Shown here: positions 34,905 through 43,663 of the stretch, piece by piece
Numbering within the stretch: position 1 is the first letter of the stretch
How the letters are laid out: every line of letters begins with the position of its first letter
From: Mucilaginibacter sp. 44-25
Lineage (GTDB): Bacteria > Bacteroidota > Bacteroidia > Sphingobacteriales > Sphingobacteriaceae
Reading direction: 5' to 3'
DNA: 64,000 nt
NCBI GenBank assembly: GCA_001898335.1
Contig: MKTS01000015.1
Span: 124,001 to 188,000, forward strand
Position numbers and translations under genes: made by a program
The notes under the pieces: generated by a model
What the model was told of the DNA's origin: nothing
The model's database searches: none
What the model saw: the letters and a program-made list of their open reading frames with translations, nothing else

Positions 34905-37439
34905 ATGGAAGCTAAATTTTCGCCACGGGTTAAAGATGTGATACAGTACAGCCGCGAGGAGGCACTGCGCCTTGGGCATGATTATATTGGTACGGAGCAT
35001 CTTTTGCTTGGCCTTATCCGTGATGGAGATGGCGTGGCAATTAAACTATTGAAAGGGCTGGCCGTTGATACCGCTAAATTACGCCGTGCTGTTGAGGATG
35101 CTGTAAAAGGAACAATAGGCACAAATGTACATATAGGCAGTATCCCGCTAACCAAACAAGCCGAAAAGGTATTAAAGATAACTTACCTCGAAGCCAAAAT
35201 ATTTAAAAGCGATGTAATAGGTACCGAACACCTGTTGCTATCCATACTGCGCGATGAGGATAACATCGCCTCACAGATACTGATGCAGTTTAACGTAAAC
35301 TACGAAGTGTTTAAAGGAGAAGTAGAATCGAGCAAGAACGATATTACGGATGAAATGCCGGGTTCATCAACCGGTGGTGACGATGACTTTAAAGAGGATG
35401 ATTCTTTCACCCAACCTAAAAAGGTATCAGACATCAAATCCAAAACGCCTGTACTGGATAACTTTGGCCGCGACCTGACCAAAGCTGCCGAGGAAGGTAA
35501 GCTTGACCCCATTGTTGGCCGTGAAAAAGAGATAGAGCGTGTATCGCAGATATTATCGCGCCGTAAAAAGAACAATCCTATTTTAATAGGTGAGCCGGGT
35601 GTTGGTAAATCTGCCATAGCGGAAGGTTTAGCCTTACGCATTGTACAACGCAAGGTATCGCGCGTGTTGTTTAATAAACGCGTGGTTACGCTTGACCTTG
35701 CCTCGCTGGTTGCCGGTACCAAATACCGCGGGCAGTTTGAGGAGCGTATGAAAGCAGTGATGAACGAACTGGAAAAATCTCCGGACGTGATCCTGTTTAT
35801 TGACGAGATACACACCATTGTAGGCGCAGGTGGTGCTTCAGGCTCACTGGATGCATCTAACATGTTTAAACCTGCCCTGGCGCGTGGAGAGATACAATGC
35901 ATCGGTGCTACTACATTGGATGAGTACCGCCAGTATATTGAAAAAGATGGCGCTTTAGACCGCCGTTTCCAAAAGGTAATGGTAGAGCCCGCTACGCCTG
36001 ATGAAACTGTAGAGATACTGAACCGCATCAAAGAGAAGTATGAGGAGCACCACGGTGTTACGTATACCGACGAGGCTATTAACGCCTGTGTTACCTTAAC
36101 CACACGTTATATTACCGACCGCTTTTTACCAGATAAGGCTATTGACGCTTTGGACGAGGCTGGTTCACGCGTACACTTGACTAATATCCATGTTCCGCAA
36201 AATATCCTGGATATTGAGCAGAAGATAGAGCAGATAAAGGTAGAAAAGAACAAAGTAGTGCGCAGCCAGAAATACGAAGAAGCTGCCAAACTTCGCGACA
36301 CCGAAAAACACCTGCTGGAAGAACTTGACCAGGCTAAAGCTGCCTGGGAAGCTGAAACTAAAGCGAAACGTTACACCGTAACTGAAGATAACGTTGCCGA
36401 AGTAGTAAGCATGATGACCGGTATACCGGTACAGCGTGTTGGCCAGGCGGATAGCGCCAAATTATTGGCCATGTCTGAAACTATCAGCGGTAAAATTATT
36501 GGTCAGGATGATGCCATCAAAAAGCTTACGCGTGCTATACAACGTACCCGTGCAGGCCTTAAAGATCCTAAGAAACCAATTGGTTCATTTATATTCTTAG
36601 GCCCTACCGGTGTAGGTAAAACTGAGCTGGCTAAAGAACTTGCCCGCTTTATGTTTGATACCGAGGACGCGCTGATACAGATTGATATGAGCGAGTACAT
36701 GGAGAAATTCGCGGTATCTCGTTTAGTGGGAGCGCCTCCGGGCTATGTAGGTTACGAAGAAGGCGGACAGCTTACCGAAAAGGTACGCCGTAAACCATAC
36801 GCGGTGGTATTGTTGGATGAGATAGAGAAAGCTCACCCTGATGTGTTCAACATCTTGTTACAGGTGCTGGACGAAGGTCAGTTGACCGACTCGCTGGGCC
36901 GCAAGGTGGATTTCAGGAATACCATCATCATCATGACCTCCAATATTGGCGCACGCCAGTTGAAAGATTTTGGTCAGGGTGTAGGTTTCAGCACCAGCGC
37001 CAAAACCACACAAGCCGAAGCACATTCGCGCGGTGTGATAGAGAACGCGCTGAAACGTGCCTTTGCGCCGGAGTTCCTGAACCGTATTGATGACGTGATC
37101 GTGTTTAACTCATTGGGTAAAGACGAGATATTCAAGATCATTGATATTGAGCTTGCCGCTTTATTTGGCCGTGTGAACACACTGGGTTATAAAATTGAGC
37201 TTACGCTTGAAGCCAAAGAGTTTATTGCCGAGAAAGGTTATGATTCGCAATTTGGGGCAAGGCCGCTTAAACGCGCCATCCAGAAATACCTGGAAGATCC
37301 GATTGCCGAAGAGATACTCAAAGGTGAATTAACCGAAGGCGACACCCTGATTGTTGATTACGACAAAGAAGCCAATGAAATAAAGGTTTCTGACAAAAAG
37401 GGCGAAAACAAGGAGCCAAAAGAAGAAGAGCAGAAGTAA
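34905..37439 (+). CDS. clpC: ATP-dependent Clp protease ATP-binding subunit ClpC
   Basis: 844 residues. Domains: a double Clp-N repeat (about 1-145), a first AAA+ module with GEPGVGKSA (Walker A) and VILFIDEIHT (Walker B), a short coiled M-domain with EEAAKLRDTEKHL (UVR-like), and a second AAA+ module with GPTGVGKTE and VVLLDEIEKA, then a D2-small domain. The acidic/Lys-rich tail is typical. The hexamer unfolds substrates for ClpP. It is a single gene with a long gap upstream and a terminator after it. Confidence 0.96.
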   Translation: MEAKFSPRVKDVIQYSREEALRLGHDYIGTEHLLLGLIRDGDGVAIKLLKGLAVDTAKLRRAVEDAVKGTIGTNVHIGSIPLTKQAEKVLKITYLEAKIFKSDVIGTEHLLLSILRDEDNIASQILMQFNVNYEVFKGEVESSKNDITDEMPGSSTGGDDDFKEDDSFTQPKKVSDIKSKTPVLDNFGRDLTKAAEEGKLDPIVGREKEIERVSQILSRRKKNNPILIGEPGVGKSAIAEGLALRIVQRKVSRVLFNKRVVTLDLASLVAGTKYRGQFEERMKAVMNELEKSPDVILFIDEIHTIVGAGGASGSLDASNMFKPALARGEIQCIGATTLDEYRQYIEKDGALDRRFQKVMVEPATPDETVEILNRIKEKYEEHHGVTYTDEAINACVTLTTRYITDRFLPDKAIDALDEAGSRVHLTNIHVPQNILDIEQKIEQIKVEKNKVVRSQKYEEAAKLRDTEKHLLEELDQAKAAWEAETKAKRYTVTEDNVAEVVSMMTGIPVQRVGQADSAKLLAMSETISGKIIGQDDAIKKLTRAIQRTRAGLKDPKKPIGSFIFLGPTGVGKTELAKELARFMFDTEDALIQIDMSEYMEKFAVSRLVGAPPGYVGYEEGGQLTEKVRRKPYAVVLLDEIEKAHPDVFNILLQVLDEGQLTDSLGRKVDFRNTIIIMTSNIGARQLKDFGQGVGFSTSAKTTQAEAHSRGVIENALKRAFAPEFLNRIDDVIVFNSLGKDEIFKIIDIELAALFGRVNTLGYKIELTLEAKEFIAEKGYDSQFGARPLKRAIQKYLEDPIAEEILKGELTEGDTLIVDYDKEANEIKVSDKKGENKEPKEEEQK

Positions 37440-37456
37440 TCATCTGTTAATCATAC

Positions 37457-37490
37457 AAAATCCCGCTTATTGTGTAAGCGGGATTTTTTT
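37457..37490 (+). terminator. Terminator of clpC
   Basis: A perfect 13-bp stem (37457-37469 with 37475-37487), 5-nt loop and a T-tract. Confidence 0.88.
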
Positions 37491-37666
37491 GTTTTAGGCT
37501 TTTGTAAATAATATTTTAAGTACAGTTAAACCTTGCCCGAAAATTTTATTCATAATCATATAAAACAAATACGAAACAGCTGTTATTATAATGATTACAA
37601 TGGTTGGATTAAACAATTTATCACACCATTAAACCGTTAAATAGCGGAATAAAAAAATTTACATTT

Positions 37667-38077
37667 ATGAAAAAACTCTTATCTATTATCTGCGTAGCTG
37701 TTATTGCACTTACAGCAGCATCATGTAAAAAAGAAACTGTTGTACAAGGTGGTAATACTAATCGCACAGTTTACGCAACAAATGTTTCTAACTGGCAACT
37801 GGTAACCGATGGCGGTGGTTCTTACGTAATGGACATTAATGTACCAGCCCTGGATAAAACCTACAGCGAAAATGGCGCCGTATTAGTTTACATAGCGCCT
37901 CCGGGCAGTACTGAGTGGGAACAGATCCCTGAAACCTTTAACGGCCGCGCTTACAGCTTTACGCATGATGTAGGCCGAGTATCTATTTACGCGCAAAACC
38001 CTTCAGGTTCGGGTACGCCTGTCTTGCCTCCGGCTATCGACGTGAAGATCGTATTGATCGATTCTAATATTAATTAA
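37667..38077 (+). CDS. Small lipoprotein of unknown function
   Basis: 136 residues. A lipoprotein signal peptide (MKKLLSIICVAVIALTAASC, lipobox AASC) is followed by KK. The mature ~117 residues look beta-rich (YVMDINVPALDKTYSENGAV, then VLVYIAPPG, VDVKIVLID-like end) with a Gly/Pro/Ser-rich loop. No family named with confidence; similar small lipoproteins are frequent in Bacteroidota. It stands alone, with a bidirectional terminator downstream. Confidence 0.75.
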   Translation: MKKLLSIICVAVIALTAASCKKETVVQGGNTNRTVYATNVSNWQLVTDGGGSYVMDINVPALDKTYSENGAVLVYIAPPGSTEWEQIPETFNGRAYSFTHDVGRVSIYAQNPSGSGTPVLPPAIDVKIVLIDSNIN

Positions 38078-38091
38078 TTACAATAAAGATA

Positions 38092-38135
38092 TAAAACAAG
38101 AAGAGCGGGCCTAATGGTCCGCTCTTCTTGTTTTA
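38092..38135. terminator. Long bidirectional terminator
   Basis: A 20-bp stem with one G-U pair (38092-38111 with 38116-38135) and 4-nt loop, A-rich before and T-rich after, between the lipoprotein gene and convergent fabI. Confidence 0.9.
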
Positions 38136-38152
38136 TATACCACCTTTAAGGT

Positions 38153-38965
38153 TTATTTCTCCATTTGCTCAATAACCGCCTGGGTTACACCGGTGAAAGA
38201 GAAACCACCATCGTGGAAAAGGTTTTGCATAGTTACCATGCGGGTAAGGTCGCTAAACAGGGTTACGCAGTAATCAGCGCATTGGTTAGCGTCAGCGTTG
38301 CCCAGGGGGCTCATCTTTTCGGCATAATTAATAAAACCATCAAAGCCCTTTACGCCGCTACCTGCGGTAGTACGGGTTGGCGATTGTGATACCGTGTTGA
38401 TACGCACGTGCTTTTTAACACCATACTGGTAACCAAAGTTACGGGCTATACTTTCCAGGTAGGCTTTATTATCGGCCATATCATTATAGTCAGGGAATAC
38501 GCGTTGAGCGGCAATATACGTAAGTGCCAGTACAGAACCCCACTCGTTAATGGCGTCCATTTTCATGGCTGTTTGCAGCACACGGTGAAAGCTTAACGCT
38601 GATATATCTAAACCTTTATGGGTAAACTCGTAGTTGTTTTCGGCATAGGTTAAACCCTTACGCACGTTAAGGCTCATGCCAATAGAGTGCAAAATAAAAT
38701 CAACACCGCCGCCAAAGTGCTCCAGTGTTTTGGTGAACAGGTTATTAATATCTTCAGTGCTGGTAACATCAGCCGGGATAACCGGCGCGTTGCATTCTTC
38801 GGCAAGTTTGTTTAACTCGCCCATGCGCAAAGCCAGCGGAGAGTTGGTTAAAACTATTTCAGCGCCTTCTTCGTGGCAGCGTTGTGCTACCTTCCACGCG
38901 ATCGACTGCTCGTTAAGCGCGCCAAATATGATACCTTTTTTGCCCTTTAATAAATTGTAAGCCAT
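38153..38965 (-). CDS. fabI: Enoyl-[acyl-carrier-protein] reductase (NADH)
   Basis: 270 residues, SDR fold. The start GKKGIIFGALNEQSIAWKVA is the FabI-type cofactor loop (altered from GxxxGxG), and HSIGMSL and the Y-x6-K active site (Tyr in YNDMADNK) are present. The C-terminus has the FHDGGFSFTG element. It carries out the last step of each fatty-acid elongation cycle, and is the triclosan target in many bacteria. Single gene. Confidence 0.95.
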   Translation of the reverse strand: MAYNLLKGKKGIIFGALNEQSIAWKVAQRCHEEGAEIVLTNSPLALRMGELNKLAEECNAPVIPADVTSTEDINNLFTKTLEHFGGGVDFILHSIGMSLNVRKGLTYAENNYEFTHKGLDISALSFHRVLQTAMKMDAINEWGSVLALTYIAAQRVFPDYNDMADNKAYLESIARNFGYQYGVKKHVRINTVSQSPTRTTAGSGVKGFDGFINYAEKMSPLGNADANQCADYCVTLFSDLTRMVTMQNLFHDGGFSFTGVTQAVIEQMEK

Positions 38966-39022
38966 CTATTTTAAGTTTGGTTTGAAGCTGTAAAGTTATA
39001 AAATTAGTTTGCAGTTTACTAC

Positions 39023-39106
39023 TTGTCATGCTGAACGTGAGTGAAGCATCTGTTTGCGTATATACATAGTGTACAACAGATTCTTCGCTGTCGCTCAGAA
39101 TGACAA
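39023..39106. repeat. Intergenic palindromic repeat, family 1, best copy
   Basis: Arms 39023-39054 and 39075-39106 (32 nt each) match at 26 positions when one is inverted. The right arm read in reverse is TTGTCATTCTGAGCGACAGC followed by GAAGAATCTGTT, and the same text heads the repeat at 3755. Confidence 0.75.
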
Positions 39107-39112
39107 AATGAT

Positions 39113-40834
39113 TTACAGCGAAAGCAATTCCCTCGCGTTTTGCAACGCGCTTTCTCCCGGGTTATCTCCACTCAGCATTTTGGCTATTTCGGTAACACGT
39201 TCTTCGGGGCTAAGCTTTTTCAAACGGGTGTTGGTAATGCTGCCTTCATTATCCTTGTAAACAAAATAATGGCTGCTGCCTTTGCCGGCTATTTGCGGCA
39301 GGTGGGTTATGGTGATCACCTGCAGGTTCTGCGATAGACGTTCCATCACCAGACCTACCTTGTTGGCCACTTCGCCACTTACACCGGTATCTATCTCATC
39401 AAAAATGATAGTTGGCAACGCGGTGTATTCGGCAATGATGGATTTAATGCTCAGCATTAAGCGGCTTAATTCACCGCCTGATGCCACCTTGCTCATATCG
39501 GCCAACGCATGGCCCTTATTAGCCGAGAACATGAAACGAATAGAATCAATGCCGTTTTTGGTAAGATGGTCTGTAAGTCCGTTAGTCCGTGAGTCCGCAG
39601 AAGAATTTGTCTTTCCGACTTCCGGACTTTCTGACTTCGCGACTTCCTGCTCTATATTTAACGCCGAATTATTCATACCCATTTCGGCAAGGGTAGCCAG
39701 TACTTTATCCTCAATAACCGGTATAGCTTTTTTACGATTGGTGGAAAGCTGCGTCGCCAGTTGCTCAAGTTCATGCCGGGCGGCATTTATCTCTTGTTGC
39801 AACTTCTCTACCGCCTCATCGCCGAAAACGGCTTGCTGTATCTTGTCAGACAGGTCATTTTGAATATCCAAAAGCTCCTGATTGGTGCTTACGCGATGTT
39901 TCTTTTGCAGATTGTAGATAAGGCTTAACCGGGTATTTACTTCTTCGGCACGGGCCTCATCGGTAAAGGTTTTCTGTTCAATATTCTCTAATTCGGCCGC
40001 TATATCTTTCAGCTCTATCAGCGTGCTTTTTAAACGCTCATTTAAAGCTTCTACTTCGGTATTATATTTTTCAATACCATTAAGCTGCTGGCCGGCCTCG
40101 CGTAATTGGATAATAGCGGAAGTTTCTCCTTCGTGCATCAGGTAGTGCGCGCCAAGCAGGTTGCGTTTTATTTCTTCGGCGTTGTTAAGGGTAGCCAGTT
40201 CTTTTTCCAGGCCGTCCTGTTCATCTTCGGCTAAGGCGGCTTTCTCCAGTTCATCAAACTGGAACTGGTAGTAATCAAGGTCGGCTTTGGCTTTATCGTT
40301 TTCCTCTATCAGTTGTTGCAGGCGGCTTAACGATTTACGATACGCGCGATATTTGGTACGGTATTGAGCTAACAGATCGGTATGCCCGGCAACGCCATCT
40401 ACCACCAATAGCTGAAACTCCGGGTCGTTTATTTCGCGGGTGGCATGCTGCGAGTGGATATCGATCAGCTTTTCGCCCAACTGCTTTAGCGTATTCAGGT
40501 TAACTGGCGTATCATTCACAAAAGCGCGCGATTTGCCATCAGCAGATATTTCGCGGCGCAATACCGTTTCACTTTCGTGGTCGAGGTCGTTATCCTCAAA
40601 AAAGTCAGTAAGATGAAACCCTGCAATTTTGAAAGCCCCCTCTATCACACACTTTTTCTGCTGGTTAAAAAAGTAACGACTCTCCGCACGTTGACCTAAT
40701 ATCAGCGACAGCGCACCCAGGATGATAGATTTACCGGCTCCGGTTTCGCCCGTTAATATGTTCAAACCTTTATCAAAATTGATTTCCAGGTTATCTATCA
40801 GCGCATAGTTTTGAATGGTTAGCCTTTGAAGCAT
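39113..40834 (-). CDS. recN: DNA repair protein RecN, with an in-frame repeat insertion
   Basis: 573 residues, SMC-like. Walker A is GETGAGKSI near the N-terminus, the signature VASGGELSRLML and Walker B IIFDEIDTG near the C-terminus, with coiled coil between. It joins or protects double-strand breaks. Residues ~396-421 (bases 39571-39646) are not family-like (TNSSADSRTNGLTD) and consist of inverted arrays of an 8-base unit. They sit just before the conserved NGIDSIRFMFSANKG, at a loop. The start codon lies only a few bases after the U-tract of the upstream M56 terminator, and no Shine-Dalgarno is visible. Confidence 0.94.
   Translation of the reverse strand: MLQRLTIQNYALIDNLEINFDKGLNILTGETGAGKSIILGALSLILGQRAESRYFFNQQKKCVIEGAFKIAGFHLTDFFEDNDLDHESETVLRREISADGKSRAFVNDTPVNLNTLKQLGEKLIDIHSQHATREINDPEFQLLVVDGVAGHTDLLAQYRTKYRAYRKSLSRLQQLIEENDKAKADLDYYQFQFDELEKAALAEDEQDGLEKELATLNNAEEIKRNLLGAHYLMHEGETSAIIQLREAGQQLNGIEKYNTEVEALNERLKSTLIELKDIAAELENIEQKTFTDEARAEEVNTRLSLIYNLQKKHRVSTNQELLDIQNDLSDKIQQAVFGDEAVEKLQQEINAARHELEQLATQLSTNRKKAIPVIEDKVLATLAEMGMNNSALNIEQEVAKSESPEVGKTNSSADSRTNGLTDHLTKNGIDSIRFMFSANKGHALADMSKVASGGELSRLMLSIKSIIAEYTALPTIIFDEIDTGVSGEVANKVGLVMERLSQNLQVITITHLPQIAGKGSSHYFVYKDNEGSITNTRLKKLSPEERVTEIAKMLSGDNPGESALQNARELLSL
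39571..39646. repeat. Inverted octamer arrays inside recN
   Basis: On the plus strand three successive AAGTCCGn-like octamers (39574-39597) are followed, after a 13-nt spacer, by four octamers of the opposite orientation (39614-39646, minus strand units GAAGTCGC, GAAGTCAG, AAAGTCCG, GAAGTCGG). The whole is translated within recN. Confidence 0.75.
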
Positions 40835-40840
40835 AAAAAA

Positions 40841-40864
40841 AGTATCCCCTTTTATGAGGATACT
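40841..40864 (-). terminator. Terminator of the BlaI/M56 operon, abutting recN
   Basis: Inverted repeat AGTATCC/GGATACT; on the minus strand it runs into a T-tract that ends a few bases before the recN ATG. Confidence 0.65.
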
Positions 40865-40974
40865 AAATTACTAATTTTATTGGGATTAGTTGGAGAACGG
40901 TTAATAGTGATTAGTGAATTGTGATTAGTTACTAATTGGATATTCGATGCACAAACTAACCGTTCACTATTCTA

Positions 40975-42987
40975 TTAATTTTCAGCAGGTGCTTGCTTAA
41001 TGGGTTCATCATCAATACGAACATCGTCTTCCAGTTTAACTTCAGGCAAGTCGGCGTCAGGATGTGCCGCGCGATATGCCGCCAGTTTCTTACGGAATGT
41101 GGGGCTTGACGTGTAATCGTTTAACCTTTTGGTAGCATCTTTAAGCGCCCTTTGTTCATCGCGTATTTGCGGGCTGTTGGTTATATCGCTCATTTGCTTA
41201 CCAAGCTGGCGCATTTTAGCCTCGGTAGCTTTCATATCCTTGCCGGCATAAGCGTTGCGCATACGTTCACCGGCTTGTTTCATGGCTTGCTGTTGTTTAA
41301 CCATCTCCGGATCGTTGCTAATGGCTTTCATTTGATCGCCAAGGTCCTTCATTTGTGTATTCAGGTCTTTCACATCAGCCGGGATGTTTTTTTCCAATTC
41401 GTCCTTGTATTTTCTGTAGTTAGGATCCCAGTCTTTTTCTTGATAACTGTGCGTGGCGTCCAGGTCAATATTGTATTTCTTGGCGATGCGGGCATTAAGA
41501 GCTTTAAACTCTTTTGAATCATAATATTTACCCATCTTCTCGCCAACGGCGCCCATGCGGCTACCCAGTTTTTCCATTTCCTTGCCTTTGCCATCCCATA
41601 ACTTTCCGTAATCGGCAGCTGCGAGTTCCTGGGCTTTAAGCGATTGTTTAACGGCATCACTTTCGTAATAAGCCGACATTTCGGCACCTAACTTTTCCAG
41701 TTGCGCGCTTTGCGCTTTAAAATCGGGGCTATCGTAATATTTGCCAATTGCTTCGCCGTGTTTCTCCACTTCTTTGCTTAGCCTGTCAAGCTCCGCATCT
41801 TTAAAGCCACTGTAGTTTACGCCACCAATGTAGTGGTTATCCCATGAACGGACATGGGTAACTGCTTTTCTTTTAGCGGTCCTGGCAGCTTTCGCGGGCT
41901 GTTTAGCCGGGATGGTATCGCCGGTAATGATAGTTTTGATGGCAGGCACCAGGGCTTTTACTGAAACTTTACCTTGTGCTATCTCGGGTTTTAATAGCGC
42001 TATACTACAGGCGCTAACGGTTAATATAAGCATAGCCACTATTGTTGGCCTAATGCTTGGGATTTGTTTTTTAGTTTTCATGATACGTTCAATACGGTTT
42101 AACAAATGGTACTTTTTACCTGTTACCGCCAGCGCTAACTGTAACTGGTTTTGGCGGCTCTGTTCAAGCTTAAACAAAGCCTTAGCGTATATAACCGGCG
42201 TAGCTGTTGCGTTTACTACCATGTCGTCACATGCGTTCTCGCGTTCTTCGCCAATTATTTTGTTGATCAACAATACACAGGGATTAAAGAACAACAGTGT
42301 GGCAATCACCTGCTGCAGCAGATTAACCAGGTAGTCGTTACGTTTAATATGTGCAAGCTCGTGTAAAAGGATGGCCTCAATTTCATCGGCCTCCAGGTAT
42401 GTAGAAAGTGTTACGGGCAGCAATATTACCGGTTTAAGGTAACCCGCAATGCAGGGCACATCAACCATAGCGCTAAAGCCTACCTGTACTTTTTTAGTGA
42501 TCTCGAATTTTGCGGCAAACCGGCTGATCTGCGATTGCAGCTGCACGCCAAGGCTCATACCGCGCTTAATAGCTTTTATGCGGTGGTGCGCAAACACCAC
42601 TTTACCTACGTTAAGCAGTAAGCCCATCGCATAAGCACCAGCTATATAAGGCATATAGTTCTGTATGGTATAATAATAGCGTACCGAAGCGGCATCAACG
42701 TTCCTGAATGGCTTTGGTAATTCCATCAGGAGCGGCATATTGGCCAGCGTAGTGGGTTGGGTAAGCCAATTATAAGCCTGTACCTCATTAACCAGGGTGT
42801 AGCCAAACCATACGGTAATGGCTAATAACGCAGCCACGGCAAGTAAATATTTATGCGAAGCCGTTAACCAGCGGTTTGCTGCCAGCAAAGCTACCTTGAG
42901 TAAAAAATAGATAAAAAGCCCCTGCCACAGCGAGTGCACAATAGCAATGCCTAATACCTGGCTGATGTTGTAAAGGATGTTTTGCAT
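40975..42987 (-). CDS. M56-family (BlaR1-like) membrane metallopeptidase with long repeat tail
   Basis: 670 residues. About four membrane helices flank a cytoplasmic zinc peptidase domain with HELAHIKRNDYL (HExxH). A further helix at ~320-335 leads to a long periplasmic, charged tail (about 380-650) built of irregular repeats around YYDSPDFKAQ, YYESDAVKQ, KYYDSKEFKA and SNDPEMVKQ. M56 proteins sense a signal and cut the paired BlaI repressor, which is encoded 101 bp upstream on the same strand. There is no penicillin-binding sensor domain, so the inducer is unlikely to be a beta-lactam. Confidence 0.88.
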   Translation of the reverse strand: MQNILYNISQVLGIAIVHSLWQGLFIYFLLKVALLAANRWLTASHKYLLAVAALLAITVWFGYTLVNEVQAYNWLTQPTTLANMPLLMELPKPFRNVDAASVRYYYTIQNYMPYIAGAYAMGLLLNVGKVVFAHHRIKAIKRGMSLGVQLQSQISRFAAKFEITKKVQVGFSAMVDVPCIAGYLKPVILLPVTLSTYLEADEIEAILLHELAHIKRNDYLVNLLQQVIATLLFFNPCVLLINKIIGEERENACDDMVVNATATPVIYAKALFKLEQSRQNQLQLALAVTGKKYHLLNRIERIMKTKKQIPSIRPTIVAMLILTVSACSIALLKPEIAQGKVSVKALVPAIKTIITGDTIPAKQPAKAARTAKRKAVTHVRSWDNHYIGGVNYSGFKDAELDRLSKEVEKHGEAIGKYYDSPDFKAQSAQLEKLGAEMSAYYESDAVKQSLKAQELAAADYGKLWDGKGKEMEKLGSRMGAVGEKMGKYYDSKEFKALNARIAKKYNIDLDATHSYQEKDWDPNYRKYKDELEKNIPADVKDLNTQMKDLGDQMKAISNDPEMVKQQQAMKQAGERMRNAYAGKDMKATEAKMRQLGKQMSDITNSPQIRDEQRALKDATKRLNDYTSSPTFRKKLAAYRAAHPDADLPEVKLEDDVRIDDEPIKQAPAEN

Positions 42988-43042
42988 AACAGTTTTTTTT
43001 GAAATTCTAAAAGCTAAACTCTAATAAGAAACTCTAAATTCT

Positions 43043-43091
43043 AATTGTTACCCTGATCTCTAATCTCTAATCTCTAATTAACTAATCTCTA
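43043..43091. repeat. ATCTCTA heptamer array between blaI and the M56 gene
   Basis: Three perfect ATCTCTA units in tandem (43056-43076) and a fourth at 43085-43091 that overlaps the blaI stop codon. The same heptamer occurs in frame in waaA (61982-62016). Related CTCTAA text extends upstream to about 43005. Confidence 0.7.
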
Positions 43092-43466
43092 TTTTTCGCC
43101 CCCCTCAAACTGATCGAGGAAGTTCTTGATAGCGTCTATCTCGTCTTTTGAGGCACGGTGCTGTCCCAGGGCTTGTATCACCAGGTCGGCAGTGGAGCCT
43201 TTAAACACAGTCGATAGTATTTTGTCCAAAGCGCCCTGTTGTGCCTGCTCACGGGTGATGAGCGCTTTATATAAATGCGTTTTTGAGGTGGTATCGCGCT
43301 CTACCAAACCTTTATCATGCATGATCTGCATCAGCTTAAGAGTGGTGGTATATCCTGCATCCTTGCTTTTTGCCAGTTCGTCATGCACGTCGCGTACGCT
43401 GCACTGCCCTTTTTTCCAAATGATCTGTAATATCTCCAGTTCGCTTTCCGTTGGTTTTAAATCCAT
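43089..43466 (-). CDS. BlaI/MecI/CopY-family transcriptional repressor
   Basis: 125 residues. The winged helix begins PTESELEILQIIWKKGQCSV, with the family segment GYTTTLKLMQIMHDKGLVERD; the C-terminal part is the dimerisation and cleavage region. It represses its own operon until cut by the M56 partner downstream. A clear operator (43477-43522) lies between its start and the -7 box. The stop codon TAG is part of the heptamer array. Confidence 0.93.
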   Translation of the reverse strand: MDLKPTESELEILQIIWKKGQCSVRDVHDELAKSKDAGYTTTLKLMQIMHDKGLVERDTTSKTHLYKALITREQAQQGALDKILSTVFKGSTADLVIQALGQHRASKDEIDAIKNFLDQFEGGEK

Positions 43467-43476
43467 CTTTTTCTCT

Positions 43477-43522
43477 ATCTACGAATTTCCTCGTACAAAT
43501 ATGTACGACATTTTTCGTAGAT
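43477..43522. promoter_or_regulatory. BlaI-type operator, nested inverted repeats
   Basis: An outer inverted repeat ATCTACGAA (43477-43485) with TTCGTAGAT (43514-43522) encloses an inner one TCGTACA (43491-43497) with TGTACGA (43502-43508). The inner one contains TACA-N4-TGTA, like BlaI/MecI operators of other phyla. It overlaps the predicted start of transcription. Confidence 0.75.
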
Positions 43523-43523
43523 G

Positions 43524-43531
43524 CAAATTTA
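43524..43531 (-). promoter_or_regulatory. -7 element for the blaI operon
   Basis: Minus strand TAAATTTG matches TAnnTTTG and lies directly upstream of the operator, as expected for steric repression. Confidence 0.6.
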
Positions 43532-43651
43532 TTTTGAAATTTATTTTTTGCTTCCTGTATAATAGACGCATAATTGGCTACGGCGTTACAGGTAAAGCAA
43601 GGCAATTGTCATATAAAAGCAGCATAACGGGGCATTTAAAGGGCTACATCG

Positions 43652-43659
43652 TATATTTG
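43652..43659 (+). promoter_or_regulatory. -7 element for the MBL-fold gene
   Basis: TATATTTG matches TAnnTTTG and ends 4 bp before the ATG at 43664, so the transcript should start at or next to the start codon. Confidence 0.6.
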
Positions 43660-43663
43660 CGTT

